A DNA stretch of 64,000 nucleotides from Micavibrio sp. UBA6929 (GTDB lineage: Bacteria > Pseudomonadota > Alphaproteobacteria > Micavibrionales > Micavibrionaceae). Below the pieces are notes generated by a model. It had not been told where the DNA came from. It saw only the letters and a program-made list of their open reading frames with translations, and ran no database searches. Position 1 is the stretch's first letter. Every line of letters starts with the position of its first letter. Of this stretch, positions 34,257 through 43,108 are shown piece by piece. The translations under genes and the position numbers were made by a program. The DNA is taken from contig DKAJ01000001.1 of NCBI GenBank assembly GCA_002448815.1, positions 107,822-171,821 of the forward strand. The letters run 5' to 3'.

Positions 34257-35416
34257 TTGCCATGGACGAAAAGGCCGATAAGAAGCCTGAAATTTGCTAT
34301 GTGATTAATCACATTGACTGGTTCTGGTCACATCGTTTGCCATTGGCGCGCGGCGCGCAAGAGGATGGCTGGGACGTGAGTGTTGCCGTTCCAGGGGCAA
34401 ACGCCGATGAAAATCTAGCTGATGAAGGATTTAAAGGGATCGATTTGCCCGCGCCAGATCAGGGCTTTGGTCCGCTGGGCGTTATCAAAACGATTTGTGC
34501 GCTGCGCCGTATTATTCGCCGCGATTCCCCCGATCTCATCCATGCGATTACCTTGAAATACGCCTTTATCACGGGACTGGCGACGCTGGGCCTTGCGAAT
34601 GTGAAACTGGTGCATACAATTGCGGGGTTGGGGTATTTATTCTCGGGCGAGGGCGTGAAGCCTAAAGTGCTGCGCACTTTGATAGGTCCATTTTTGCGCC
34701 TTGCGCTGCGCCGCGCAAATATTCATCTGATTTTTCAAAACCCAGACGATATGCATATTATGATCTCGCGCGGGTTTGCAGATCCTGATCGTGCGCATCT
34801 TATTCGCGGATCGGGCGTGGATACGGCCGAATTTATGCCGCGTGAAGCGCCTTCAGAAACAAACGATCAAGGGGATAATCCCATCGTTGTGATGCCAACG
34901 CGCCTTGTGCATGATAAGGGTGTTGCCATCTTTGTCGAGGCCGCGCGCCTGTTAAAAGAAGATGGCGTTAATGTGAGCTGCCAAATTGCAGGCGGCGTCA
35001 CGCAAAATAATCCGCTGGCGATTTCACAAGAGGACATGGAAAACATGGTTAAGGATGGCGCGGCTGAGTGGCTGGGGAAGGTGAGTGATATGCCTGCGTT
35101 ACTGGCAAAAGCGGCGCTCGTGGCTTATCCATCCTATTACCGCGAAGGCATACCTAAAGTCCTGCTTGAGGCCGCATCAATGGCCAAGGCAATCGTGACA
35201 ACCGATCATCCTGGATGTAAAGAGGCCGTCAAGGACGGTTATAACGGATTACTTGTGCCTGTGAAGGATGCCTGTGCGCTGGCCACAGCAATCAAAACAT
35301 TGCTGGATGACCCGAAATTGTGCGCTGAAATGGGCGCACATAGCCGTCAGCGCGCTGTGGACGAATTTGACGTCAAAATTATCGTAAAACAGACACTTGA
35401 AACCTATAACCTTTAA
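34253..35416 (+). CDS. Family 4-type glycosyltransferase
   Basis: The 387-residue product has the two-domain GT-B layout. The N-terminal part opens with ICYVINHIDWFWSHRLPLARG, and the C-terminal part has RLVHDKGVAIFVEAARLL, the donor-site segment YREGIPKVLLEAASMAKAIV and the LLVPVKDACALATAI run, all typical of GT4 enzymes. It would add a sugar to a lipid-linked or surface glycan. I use the GTG start at 34253, since GAGGA lies 6 bases upstream; an ATG at 34262 is too far from that site. It overlaps the epimerase stop by 4 bases. Confidence 0.85.
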   Translation: MIAMDEKADKKPEICYVINHIDWFWSHRLPLARGAQEDGWDVSVAVPGANADENLADEGFKGIDLPAPDQGFGPLGVIKTICALRRIIRRDSPDLIHAITLKYAFITGLATLGLANVKLVHTIAGLGYLFSGEGVKPKVLRTLIGPFLRLALRRANIHLIFQNPDDMHIMISRGFADPDRAHLIRGSGVDTAEFMPREAPSETNDQGDNPIVVMPTRLVHDKGVAIFVEAARLLKEDGVNVSCQIAGGVTQNNPLAISQEDMENMVKDGAAEWLGKVSDMPALLAKAALVAYPSYYREGIPKVLLEAASMAKAIVTTDHPGCKEAVKDGYNGLLVPVKDACALATAIKTLLDDPKLCAEMGAHSRQRAVDEFDVKIIVKQTLETYNL

Positions 35417-35454
35417 GAAACGCCCTGCTTATGTAGGCTATAGCGCCTGTTTTA

Positions 35455-35483
35455 TTGATTTAACGACCAAAAAATACTATGAT
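35455..35483 (+). promoter_or_regulatory. Promoter of the AlgH-like gene
   Basis: TTGATT (35455-35460), 17 bases, TATGAT (35478-35483), close to consensus, in the 140-base gap before the gene. Confidence 0.6.
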
Positions 35484-35556
35484 TTAACTAGAAATTTATG
35501 AAAATAAGCTAATATTACCCTAAGAAGCACTGTTAAGGGACGCAAAGGACGACCAG

Positions 35557-36150
35557 ATGTCTGAAGAAACGCCGAAAAAAACACAGAAAAACAACTCACT
35601 CGCAGGGAAATTGCTGCTTGCGATGCCATCGATTACGGATGACCGCTTTGAGCGCGCAGTGATCTTTATGTGCGCACATGACGATAAGGGCGCAATGGGT
35701 TTGCGGGTTAATCACATGATGTCCGAAATTGGCTTTGATAAGGTGATTGCGCAAACAGGTATTAAATCCGATATCGCAATTGATTTAGATGATATTGACG
35801 TTTTGGATGGCGGCCCTGTCGAGGGTGCGCGCGGCTTTTTATTGCATAGTGGTGAATTTCGCCAAAAAGATACGATTTTAGTATCAGACGATTACGGGGT
35901 CAGCGGCACAGTAGATGCCTTGCGTAACGTGGTCGAAGGCAATGGCCCAGGGCAGATGTTGTTCGTTCTAGGGCACGCAGGGTGGAGCGCAGGACAACTT
36001 GATCGCGAGCTTCAGCAAAACACATGGTTGGTTGCAGATGCAACGCCAGACCTGATTTTCAATACCCCCAATGATAAAAAGTGGGAGGCGGCCTTGGCCT
36101 CCATGGGCATTGATATTGCAATGTTATCGGCGACGCCTGGTAATGCCTAG
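35557..36150 (+). CDS. YqgE/AlgH family protein
   Basis: The 197-residue product matches the UPF0301 family: GKLLLAMPSITDDRFERAVIFMC at the start, GAMGLRVNH, DVLDGGPVEGARGFLLHSG and FVLGHAGWSAGQLDREL. The family is widespread in proteobacteria and its biochemical role is not settled; AlgH was first named in alginate regulation. It has its own promoter and is convergent, with a 33-base gap, with the phosphoesterase gene. No secretion signal. Confidence 0.92.
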   Translation: MSEETPKKTQKNNSLAGKLLLAMPSITDDRFERAVIFMCAHDDKGAMGLRVNHMMSEIGFDKVIAQTGIKSDIAIDLDDIDVLDGGPVEGARGFLLHSGEFRQKDTILVSDDYGVSGTVDALRNVVEGNGPGQMLFVLGHAGWSAGQLDRELQQNTWLVADATPDLIFNTPNDKKWEAALASMGIDIAMLSATPGNA

Positions 36151-36183
36151 GCCTTTGCGCTGCGCAAAGATGATCCAATCATT

Positions 36184-37386
36184 TTAAAGATTGAGCGTCT
36201 GAGGCTCTGACGCATGGCTTGTTGTGCTTGCGTGCATCGCTGACGCATTGTGGTCAAGCGTATCTGTTGCCGTGTCTGGGCGCTTTGGCGCTTTATCTGT
36301 GCGCGGCGCATCACTGGATACGGCAGGCATAATCAGCGGCCCTTTCAAAGGATGATGAGCAGGCGGCGCATAAGGCATAGGGACGGCACCATCGAGGCGC
36401 TTGTGCATGTTCTTGGCCATTTTAACAAGGCGCGCAGCATCGGCCGTATATTGATCGTCAACAAGGTCTGGCAGTTGACCAAATTCAGGGTGTCCAAGAT
36501 CGCTCCACCTGCAAAATTCGCTCGCACCTGTTTCATCTTTGATCAGTAATCCTTTTTTGCGCCACGTTAAAATAGCCATGTTGCCGTGCTTATCCTCGGC
36601 AAAGAATTGCGGCGCGTGACCAGTTGAACTGCCATCATTGATAAAGAGTGTGCCATTATCCAAGGTTTCGATGCCCTCAATATGCGAGTGTCCGCAAATA
36701 ATGCCGTCATAGCCACTGGAGCGTGCAAAATTTCCTGCATTAGCCTTAATATTTGTTTCGCGCTCCGCAATGTGGGCGAAGCTCTGCGCGAAGATATGTA
36801 CCAAAGAAATTTCCTCGGTATTGAGCGCACGGTTCAAAAAGCTCTCGGTTAAATAACATGTTTCAATGACCGTATCGCCGACCTTATACGCGCCTTGGTC
36901 TTTTTCGCTGCGCAGTTTATTGTCAAACATATCGCCGTGGCAGACGAAAAATCGCCGCCCCATTTTATCGGTATAGGTGCTGTCATTTTGGATGGACAGG
37001 CCAAACAAGTTCTTGCCAATCGTGTTGCGATATTCTTGCAAGGCAAGCGTGCCATCTTCGCCGGGTTTGTAAATGTAGTGACCGCGCAGGATTTCATCGT
37101 GATTGCCGGGCAGGTATGTTTTTTGCCCATCTGAGCGCAAGATATGACCAACGGCTTGTTCTTGCCATTTGCTAAGGCTCCATTGTTCTTGGTCTTGCGC
37201 ATGCCAGAAATCAAAAATATCACCCACAAGGGTCAGATTATCAAAATCTGTGTTGGCAAACATCCGGGCAAGGCCTTTGGCTTTGCATTGTTTGGTTAAA
37301 AAGTGAATGTCAGAGATAAAAATATGGTCAAAATGAAGGCGCGCGCGGCCATCATTACCGGTACGTATGTCCAGATCAAAAGTCAT
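36184..37386 (-). CDS. LpxH-like metallophosphoesterase with a disordered tail
   Basis: The calcineurin-like phosphoesterase motifs are in order: FISDIHF (D-x-H), VGDIFDFW, LPGNHDE, a later HGDMFD and CGHSHIE. The set is typical of the UDP-2,3-diacylglucosamine diphosphatase-like branch, which acts in lipid A synthesis or on related phospho-sugars; the exact substrate is uncertain. Residues up to about 300 form the enzyme. The last 90 or so residues are rich in P, A, D, T and H and look disordered, which makes this protein (400 residues) longer than LpxH itself. ATG at 37386 is preceded by AGGA at 7 bases. Confidence 0.83.
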   Translation of the reverse strand: MTFDLDIRTGNDGRARLHFDHIFISDIHFLTKQCKAKGLARMFANTDFDNLTLVGDIFDFWHAQDQEQWSLSKWQEQAVGHILRSDGQKTYLPGNHDEILRGHYIYKPGEDGTLALQEYRNTIGKNLFGLSIQNDSTYTDKMGRRFFVCHGDMFDNKLRSEKDQGAYKVGDTVIETCYLTESFLNRALNTEEISLVHIFAQSFAHIAERETNIKANAGNFARSSGYDGIICGHSHIEGIETLDNGTLFINDGSSTGHAPQFFAEDKHGNMAILTWRKKGLLIKDETGASEFCRWSDLGHPEFGQLPDLVDDQYTADAARLVKMAKNMHKRLDGAVPMPYAPPAHHPLKGPLIMPAVSSDAPRTDKAPKRPDTATDTLDHNASAMHASTTSHASEPQTLNL

Positions 37387-37464
37387 CAAAATTTCCTAAA
37401 CCGTTTCTCGTTCAATGCAGTGGCGCTGCATTGAATTTAATCTAGCAAGGAAGTGATATGAAAA

Positions 37465-38739
37465 TCAAGCCGCCTGAAGACGCGCAGCCAGATCACTGTG
37501 GGTAAGCAAATGGTCAAGCGGGCCAATAGCGCTGAGCGTGGGGGCGCCAGAAAGGGTGCGCACCGCGGCATTGCGGATATCATCAAGGGTCAGCGCATCA
37601 ATTTTTGTGATGATCTCGTTTTGGTCGTAGACCTTATCCTTGTGCAAAAGGGTCTTTGCAATCGTATCGGCGCGGCGCATCATCGATTCTTGCCCCATCA
37701 GCAAGGATGCCTTGATTTGTGATTTTACGCGCATAAGCTCTTCTTCGGTGGCGCCATCGTGTTTGATTTTGGCGATCTCGTCACATAAAACGGGCATAAG
37801 CTCGGCAACGTCTTTTGGCCCTGTGCCAGCATAAATGCCAAAAAGGCCGCTATCTTGCATGGCCTGTGAAAACGCAAAAACGGAATAAACGAGGCCACGT
37901 TTTTCGCGAACCTCTTGGAACAGGCGCGATGACATGCCGCCGCCGAGGATGCTGGTCATGGCGCGCACTGCGTAAAAATCTGGGTCGTGACGTGAAACGC
38001 TGTCAAATCCGATAAGGACATGGGTTTGCTCAAGGTCTGTTTTGCTGTCACGGCGTTCCCCGCCTGTATATGTTGCGGCCTCATATGGGGCGTCTTTGCT
38101 GTTAGGCATGGCCGAGAAATGCGCGTCGGCTCGGCGGCAAAAATCATCGTGATCTAAATTGCCTGACGCGGCCAAAACCGTGTTTTGCGGCGTATAGTAA
38201 GACTGAATATGAGTGTTTAGCGCATCGCGCGGCATGGCGCTCACGATATCGCTAGGGCCTAGGATAGGGCGGCCAGCGGCCTGATCGGCGTAGGCCGTTT
38301 CATAGAAATGATCAAAAATCAGATCATCAGGCGTGTCATTGCACATGCCGATTTCCTGTAAGATGACGTGACGCTCTTTGCTGAGTTCATCTTCTGGCAG
38401 GGTCGAGTTTTGATACATATCAGACAGCACATCAAGCGCCAGATCTGCATCATCCTTTAACAGGTGAATGTGGTAGCTGGTAATCTCGCGGCTGGTATAG
38501 GCGTTCATTTGTCCGCCAACATTTTCAATCGCATCGACGATGTCTTGCGCATTACGATTTTTTGTACCCTTAAACAGCATATGCTCAACCATGTGGGCGC
38601 TGCCATTCACGGCGGCATCTTCGTGGCGTGATCCGACATTTGCCCATACTCCAAGGGCGATACTTTCAACGGTGGCAACGCGGTCAGTGATAACGCGCAT
38701 ACCGTTATCAAGTGTGGTGGTGCGGATATCTCGGCTCAT
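37465..38739 (-). CDS. M16 family zinc peptidase (processing peptidase-like)
   Basis: The 424-residue product has the inverted zinc motif HxxEH at residues 49-53 (SAHMVEHMLFKGT), the downstream Glu region ENVGGQMNAYTSREITSYH, and a C-terminal inactive repeat domain with the GLVYSVFAFSQ segment. It resembles the beta subunit of mitochondrial processing peptidase and its bacterial relatives. It lies 4 bases after thrC, an arrangement found in many alphaproteobacteria. No signal peptide is evident, so it is probably cytosolic. Confidence 0.92.
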   Translation of the reverse strand: MSRDIRTTTLDNGMRVITDRVATVESIALGVWANVGSRHEDAAVNGSAHMVEHMLFKGTKNRNAQDIVDAIENVGGQMNAYTSREITSYHIHLLKDDADLALDVLSDMYQNSTLPEDELSKERHVILQEIGMCNDTPDDLIFDHFYETAYADQAAGRPILGPSDIVSAMPRDALNTHIQSYYTPQNTVLAASGNLDHDDFCRRADAHFSAMPNSKDAPYEAATYTGGERRDSKTDLEQTHVLIGFDSVSRHDPDFYAVRAMTSILGGGMSSRLFQEVREKRGLVYSVFAFSQAMQDSGLFGIYAGTGPKDVAELMPVLCDEIAKIKHDGATEEELMRVKSQIKASLLMGQESMMRRADTIAKTLLHKDKVYDQNEIITKIDALTLDDIRNAAVRTLSGAPTLSAIGPLDHLLTHSDLAARLQAA

Positions 38740-38743
38740 GTGA

Positions 38744-40138
38744 TTAGTGCTCTTTGATAAAGGTTTGAACGGTGCCTAGGTCGTTTGGCAGGATGTCGAC
38801 ATGCTCTTCACGTTCAAACAAATCAGACAGATGCTCTGGCAATTCTGGGTGAATAGTGCAGGCTTTTTTAACCGCATCAGGAAACTTCGCTGGATGCGCA
38901 CAGGCCAGCGACACAACAGGCGCATCATCGCGATAACCATTTTCTTCGGCCAGTGCAATGCCGCCGCGCATGCCAACGGCGGTATGCGGGTCAAGGACAT
39001 AGCCTGTTTCGCTGTGAATGGTGCGGATAATGTCCAGCGTATCATCATCATTTGCGCGAAATGCGCGGAACTGGGCGCAGGCCTGATCCATCAGATCCTG
39101 GCTGAGGCTAAAGCTGCCGCTGGTTTTAAAGCCTTCCATGATCGCGTTGAGCTTATCGCTGTCGCGGCCAAGCAAATCAAACAAATAGCGTTCAAAGTTA
39201 CTGGAAATTTGAATATCCATTGATGGCGATAGGGATGGCTCAACATCGCGCGCGCTCATCGCGCCGCTTTCGAAAAAGCGCGTCAAAATATCATTACGGT
39301 TTGTTGAGATCGCTAGCGTCTTGATCTGCAGGCCCATTTGCTGCGCGCAGTAGGCCGCAAACACGTTACCAAAATTGCCTGTCGGGACAACAAAGGATGG
39401 CTTAACATCAGGCGCGCCAAGAGATACGGCGCTGGTGAAATAGTAAACAATTTGCGCCATGATGCGCGCCCAGTTGATCGAATTGACCGCAGACAGGTTT
39501 GTGGCGTTGCGGAAATCTGTGTCGTTAAACATGGCTTTGACCATGTTCTGGCAATCGTCAAAATTGCCTTCTAGGGCAATGTTATGCACGTTAGGTGCAT
39601 CAACGCTTGTCATTTGGCGGCGCTGAACATCAGATACGCGGCCATGCGGGTGCAAAATGAAAATGCGCACCTGATCAGAGTGACGGCATCCTTCAATCGC
39701 GGCGGAGCCTGTGTCGCCTGAGGTTGCACCAACAATGGTCACTTGACGGTTTTTCTTGGTAAGGACGTGATCAAACAAACGTCCTAGGAATTGCAGCGCC
39801 ACATCTTTAAACGCGATAGTAGGGCCGTGGAAAAGCTCAAGCGCGTAAAGGCCATCTTTGATTTTATGCAGCGGCACAACGTCTTCGTGGCGGAATACAT
39901 CGGGACCGTATGTTTCATCAATCATTGCACGGAAATCTTCGCGGCTGATGCATCCTTCAACAAATGGATACATTACAGTTTCGGCAATATCTTGATAGCT
40001 TTTACCCTTAAGCGCGGCAACGTCAATCTGTGGCCATGTTTCCGGCACATACAAGCCACCATCAGGCGCAAGGCCCGTTAAAAGAACGTCTTCAAAACTC
40101 TGCGGGGAACCGCCGCCGCGCGTGGAAATATATTTCAT
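38744..40138 (-). CDS. thrC: Threonine synthase
   Basis: ThrC converts O-phosphohomoserine to threonine with PLP. The start MKYISTRGG, then LAPDGGLYVPETWP, the PLP-Lys segment GPTIAFKDVALQFLG and the phosphate-binding SGDTGSAAIEG are present. At 464 residues it is the long, fungal/proteobacterial type. Two adjacent ATG codons (40141 and 40138) are possible; a longer frame to 40210 runs into the upstream gene. It is 4 to 7 bases after the M32 peptidase stop, so translation is likely coupled. Confidence 0.95.
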   Translation of the reverse strand: MKYISTRGGGSPQSFEDVLLTGLAPDGGLYVPETWPQIDVAALKGKSYQDIAETVMYPFVEGCISREDFRAMIDETYGPDVFRHEDVVPLHKIKDGLYALELFHGPTIAFKDVALQFLGRLFDHVLTKKNRQVTIVGATSGDTGSAAIEGCRHSDQVRIFILHPHGRVSDVQRRQMTSVDAPNVHNIALEGNFDDCQNMVKAMFNDTDFRNATNLSAVNSINWARIMAQIVYYFTSAVSLGAPDVKPSFVVPTGNFGNVFAAYCAQQMGLQIKTLAISTNRNDILTRFFESGAMSARDVEPSLSPSMDIQISSNFERYLFDLLGRDSDKLNAIMEGFKTSGSFSLSQDLMDQACAQFRAFRANDDDTLDIIRTIHSETGYVLDPHTAVGMRGGIALAEENGYRDDAPVVSLACAHPAKFPDAVKKACTIHPELPEHLSDLFEREEHVDILPNDLGTVQTFIKEH

Positions 40139-40145
40139 CATGAGG

Positions 40146-41792
40146 TTACAAATACCGCGCGCGCAGATGCTTTTCAAGATAGGATGAGGTGAATTTTTCA
40201 CCTGTCGCATCTTTTACCAGATCATCCATGCTCATCAGGCGGCCTTTGGCGTAAATATGCTTGTGCAGCCACGCCCGTATATCATTAAAGTTACCGTTTG
40301 TGATATCTGCGCCGATGTCTGAAAATTCCTTTTTCATCGCGTAAAAGAATTGCGCCGCCAGCATATGCCCCAAAACGTAAGAGGGGAAATACCCAAACTT
40401 GCCAACAAACCAGTGCACGTCTTGCAGGCAACCTTCAAGGTGATTGTCAGGGTAAACGCCCAGATATGTGTGCGTGCGCTCAACCCATGCTTCGGGCAAT
40501 TTATCAACCTCAAGGCGGCCTTCGATTAAGTCACGCTCAAGCTCAAATCGCATAAGGATGTGATAGAAATATGTGACCTCATCGGCCTTTTTGCGGTCAA
40601 CGGTTGGCTTGACATGGTTTTTGAGGGCAAAGAGGTTCTCTGGCGATAAGGCTGGTGCATTAATGCCGTGGAAGAGACCTTCTAAACGCGGGCTAAGGAA
40701 TTCATAAAACTCCATCATGCGCCCGATAATCATCTCGATGAGCAAAGCCTGCGATTCATGGACAACCGCGCCCAAATCCATCGCAACGGGCTGGTATCGC
40801 CATTCTTTGCGCGGTAATCCTTGGATGTAAAGGCCGTGTCCGCCTTCATGTAGGGCGCTTTTCATCGAGGTCATAAAATTGGCCTCGTCCACATTGGAAA
40901 TCACAAGGCGCGTATCTTCGGGCGTGCCGCCCTCTACAGGATTGTGACCAGTTTCATAAAGGCCGCCGCGTTTAAAATCAAAACCAATCACACGCAGCAG
41001 CGAACGGTTTAGCCACATTTGCGCTTCTTGTTCATATTCTGCAGTTAGGGGGATGGGAGCAGGCTGTTTGTCTTGTTTTTTAAGAATCTTGGGTAGCAAG
41101 TCATCAAGCGTCCCTTTGTAATCAGTAAAGATTTCCTCAACGCGGCGCGTTGTCATCGAAGGCATATATTCCTGCATTAACATCTGATAATGCGAATCCT
41201 CGCCAAATGTTTCGCAGCGTGCCTCGGCAATGCGGCGGTGCAGGTCAATTTGCTCGGTCAGGAATTTCTTGGCCTCACCCCAATCGCCCGTCTTCTTAAG
41301 GGCACTATGGTGACGGCGACCTTCATAAGACAGGCGCGCCTTTTTCTCGATCAATTCTGGCGAGATGCAGCAATACATGCGGTACATTTGCGCCATCTCG
41401 TGCAGGTTAGCCTTATCCCATTTATCCCAGTCATCAGGGTTTTTATATTCGTGGTCTTGTGCCTTGTTAATCAAATCGCGCATCTCGGACGATGTTAGAT
41501 CCTCGTGCATGCGGCGATAGAGATAGGCAATATGGCCAAGGCGGCTTTTATACGCGCCAGTTGGCATGGCTGTTAAAAAGTCGCGGCCAAGCGTTTCGAT
41601 AATGGCGTTCATACGCCCAATATCACGAAAATTAAATTTCAGCGTCGTGTAAGACGGGCAGGCATGCTCTTCATTTTGTTTCTTGCCAATAGGCAGGTCT
41701 TCATGAATGGATTCATCGGCCTCGGGGACTTTTTCCGGAGGCGCGTTAGAAGTAAAACTGACGATGCGGTCAAGGAATTGTTTAAACGGCAT
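40146..41792 (-). CDS. M32 family metallocarboxypeptidase (Taq type)
   Basis: The approximately 548-residue product has the M32 zinc motif HEGGH within ALHEGGHGLYIQGLPRKEW. The DTRLVISNVDEANF segment precedes it and AVVHESQALLIEM, with the third ligand Glu, follows. The family trims C-terminal residues from peptides in the cytosol. It starts at ATG 41792 or GTG 41801; neither has a clear ribosome site. It leads into thrC and the M16 peptidase. An N-terminal stretch of about 40 acidic residues precedes the usual start of homology and may be a lineage-specific extension. Confidence 0.9.
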   Translation of the reverse strand: MPFKQFLDRIVSFTSNAPPEKVPEADESIHEDLPIGKKQNEEHACPSYTTLKFNFRDIGRMNAIIETLGRDFLTAMPTGAYKSRLGHIAYLYRRMHEDLTSSEMRDLINKAQDHEYKNPDDWDKWDKANLHEMAQMYRMYCCISPELIEKKARLSYEGRRHHSALKKTGDWGEAKKFLTEQIDLHRRIAEARCETFGEDSHYQMLMQEYMPSMTTRRVEEIFTDYKGTLDDLLPKILKKQDKQPAPIPLTAEYEQEAQMWLNRSLLRVIGFDFKRGGLYETGHNPVEGGTPEDTRLVISNVDEANFMTSMKSALHEGGHGLYIQGLPRKEWRYQPVAMDLGAVVHESQALLIEMIIGRMMEFYEFLSPRLEGLFHGINAPALSPENLFALKNHVKPTVDRKKADEVTYFYHILMRFELERDLIEGRLEVDKLPEAWVERTHTYLGVYPDNHLEGCLQDVHWFVGKFGYFPSYVLGHMLAAQFFYAMKKEFSDIGADITNGNFNDIRAWLHKHIYAKGRLMSMDDLVKDATGEKFTSSYLEKHLRARYL

Positions 41793-41827
41793 AATAGGCA
41801 CAGTCTAATGCATTTATGTGCAATACA

Positions 41828-43108
41828 CTAGGGCTCAAATGCTGTAAAACGTGCCTTTTCAAATGTATTTGCAGCAATGTGCATGGCTTCAGTTTGGCGT
41901 TGGGTTATGGGTCTGTGATCCTGCGTAAGAAGACCTAAAACAACCTGTTTTGCTTTTTTCGCTTCGTCTTTGGGGAAGGCGTGATAATTAATGGCGGCAT
42001 TCGTAGGTGTTTTTGGATGTGCAAATGCAGGAAATGCTTTGGTCAGTTCTTTGATTTTATTGGCCTCAAAACTTTGTCCGATTGATTCTGTGTACGTACC
42101 TGTATCGTAGACCAGCGGCGGCGGCGATGTATGATATAAATCTGCCGTATAGGCGTTGTCGGGTGATACAGCGAAAGGATCACGTGGCGTAGGATCTGGG
42201 CGTTCAGGGAAAAAGGGGGCGATGGCTAAAAAGGCGCAATGATTATCCGCGCGGCCAAAAATATCACACAAAGAATGCCTAAAGGGGACATCACGTGATG
42301 TTCTATCATTTGCTTGGGATGTGTTTGTAAGACGTTCGATGCCTGCAAGGTGCGCTGCCCCTGTAAATAAAACGCCAAGGGATGTGCGTGTGTCGTAAAG
42401 ATGCTGTAGCATCAAATCGCTCATGGTTAAATTACGCAAGGCCATGCCCTCGGGTTCGGCGCATAAAAAAGATGGGTGATGCTTATGTGTTAGGCGCTCA
42501 AAATCTTCAGGAGGGCGCGTTAAGTCTACGCGGTCTAGGTGCTTGGATTCGATGCTGTCATCTGCAATATCAATATAAATGTCATCAACATTTGTCGAGT
42601 TGGGTGTCTTATAGTGGCGCTTTGCATCCACGAAGGTCATGGGAATATCACGTCGGATAGCATTTAAGTATTTTGCACCGTTTGAAAGTGGGATTTTATT
42701 TTTGTGGCTTGCAATGTATGAGCACACAAAAGGCACAGCTCGTAAGTCTGCATCATTTGCAGATAAAATGGGTTTGGCGGCAAAATCATTCAGAAACGTG
42801 TGGTCGCCTTCGAGGTAAATGTTGAATTTAGGCGACGTGCCAGCATCTCGCTGCTCGGCCAGGATGGAAATGACGGCATGCTGCAAAATTGCATGCTCCA
42901 TCACGGAATGCTGCTCGCCAAAGCCGACGATCAATCTTTTTCCTGCGCGCTGTAATTGTGCGTGATAATCCGTTATATGCTGGGCAATAGTTTCCGCCAT
43001 CATCCATAAGTTTACAGAACTTGGAACGCCTTTGTTGTGTGCACGCAAAAGGTTATATTGACCGCTATCGTCTGTGGTATGTTCGGAAAACGTTACATTA
43101 TGTGTCAT
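41828..43108 (-). CDS. Hypothetical protein of possible TraB/TIKI/ChaN-like fold (copy B)
   Basis: The 426-residue product is a paralogue of the gene just upstream. Shared motifs in order are LIVGFGEQHSVMEHA (GEQH at 64-67), NDADLRAVPF, IPMTFVDAKRH, PEGMALRNLTMSDLM and LGVLFTGAAHLAGI (248-257). A GExH motif early, an RNxxM helix and a GAxHLxG motif later is the pattern of the TraB/TIKI, ChaN and erythromycin esterase group, whose members bind metal or heme or cleave peptides. This superfamily link is inference from motif order. No signal peptide or membrane segment. Its start overlaps the stop of copy A (ATGA). Confidence 0.6.
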   Translation of the reverse strand: MTHNVTFSEHTTDDSGQYNLLRAHNKGVPSSVNLWMMAETIAQHITDYHAQLQRAGKRLIVGFGEQHSVMEHAILQHAVISILAEQRDAGTSPKFNIYLEGDHTFLNDFAAKPILSANDADLRAVPFVCSYIASHKNKIPLSNGAKYLNAIRRDIPMTFVDAKRHYKTPNSTNVDDIYIDIADDSIESKHLDRVDLTRPPEDFERLTHKHHPSFLCAEPEGMALRNLTMSDLMLQHLYDTRTSLGVLFTGAAHLAGIERLTNTSQANDRTSRDVPFRHSLCDIFGRADNHCAFLAIAPFFPERPDPTPRDPFAVSPDNAYTADLYHTSPPPLVYDTGTYTESIGQSFEANKIKELTKAFPAFAHPKTPTNAAINYHAFPKDEAKKAKQVVLGLLTQDHRPITQRQTEAMHIAANTFEKARFTAFEP

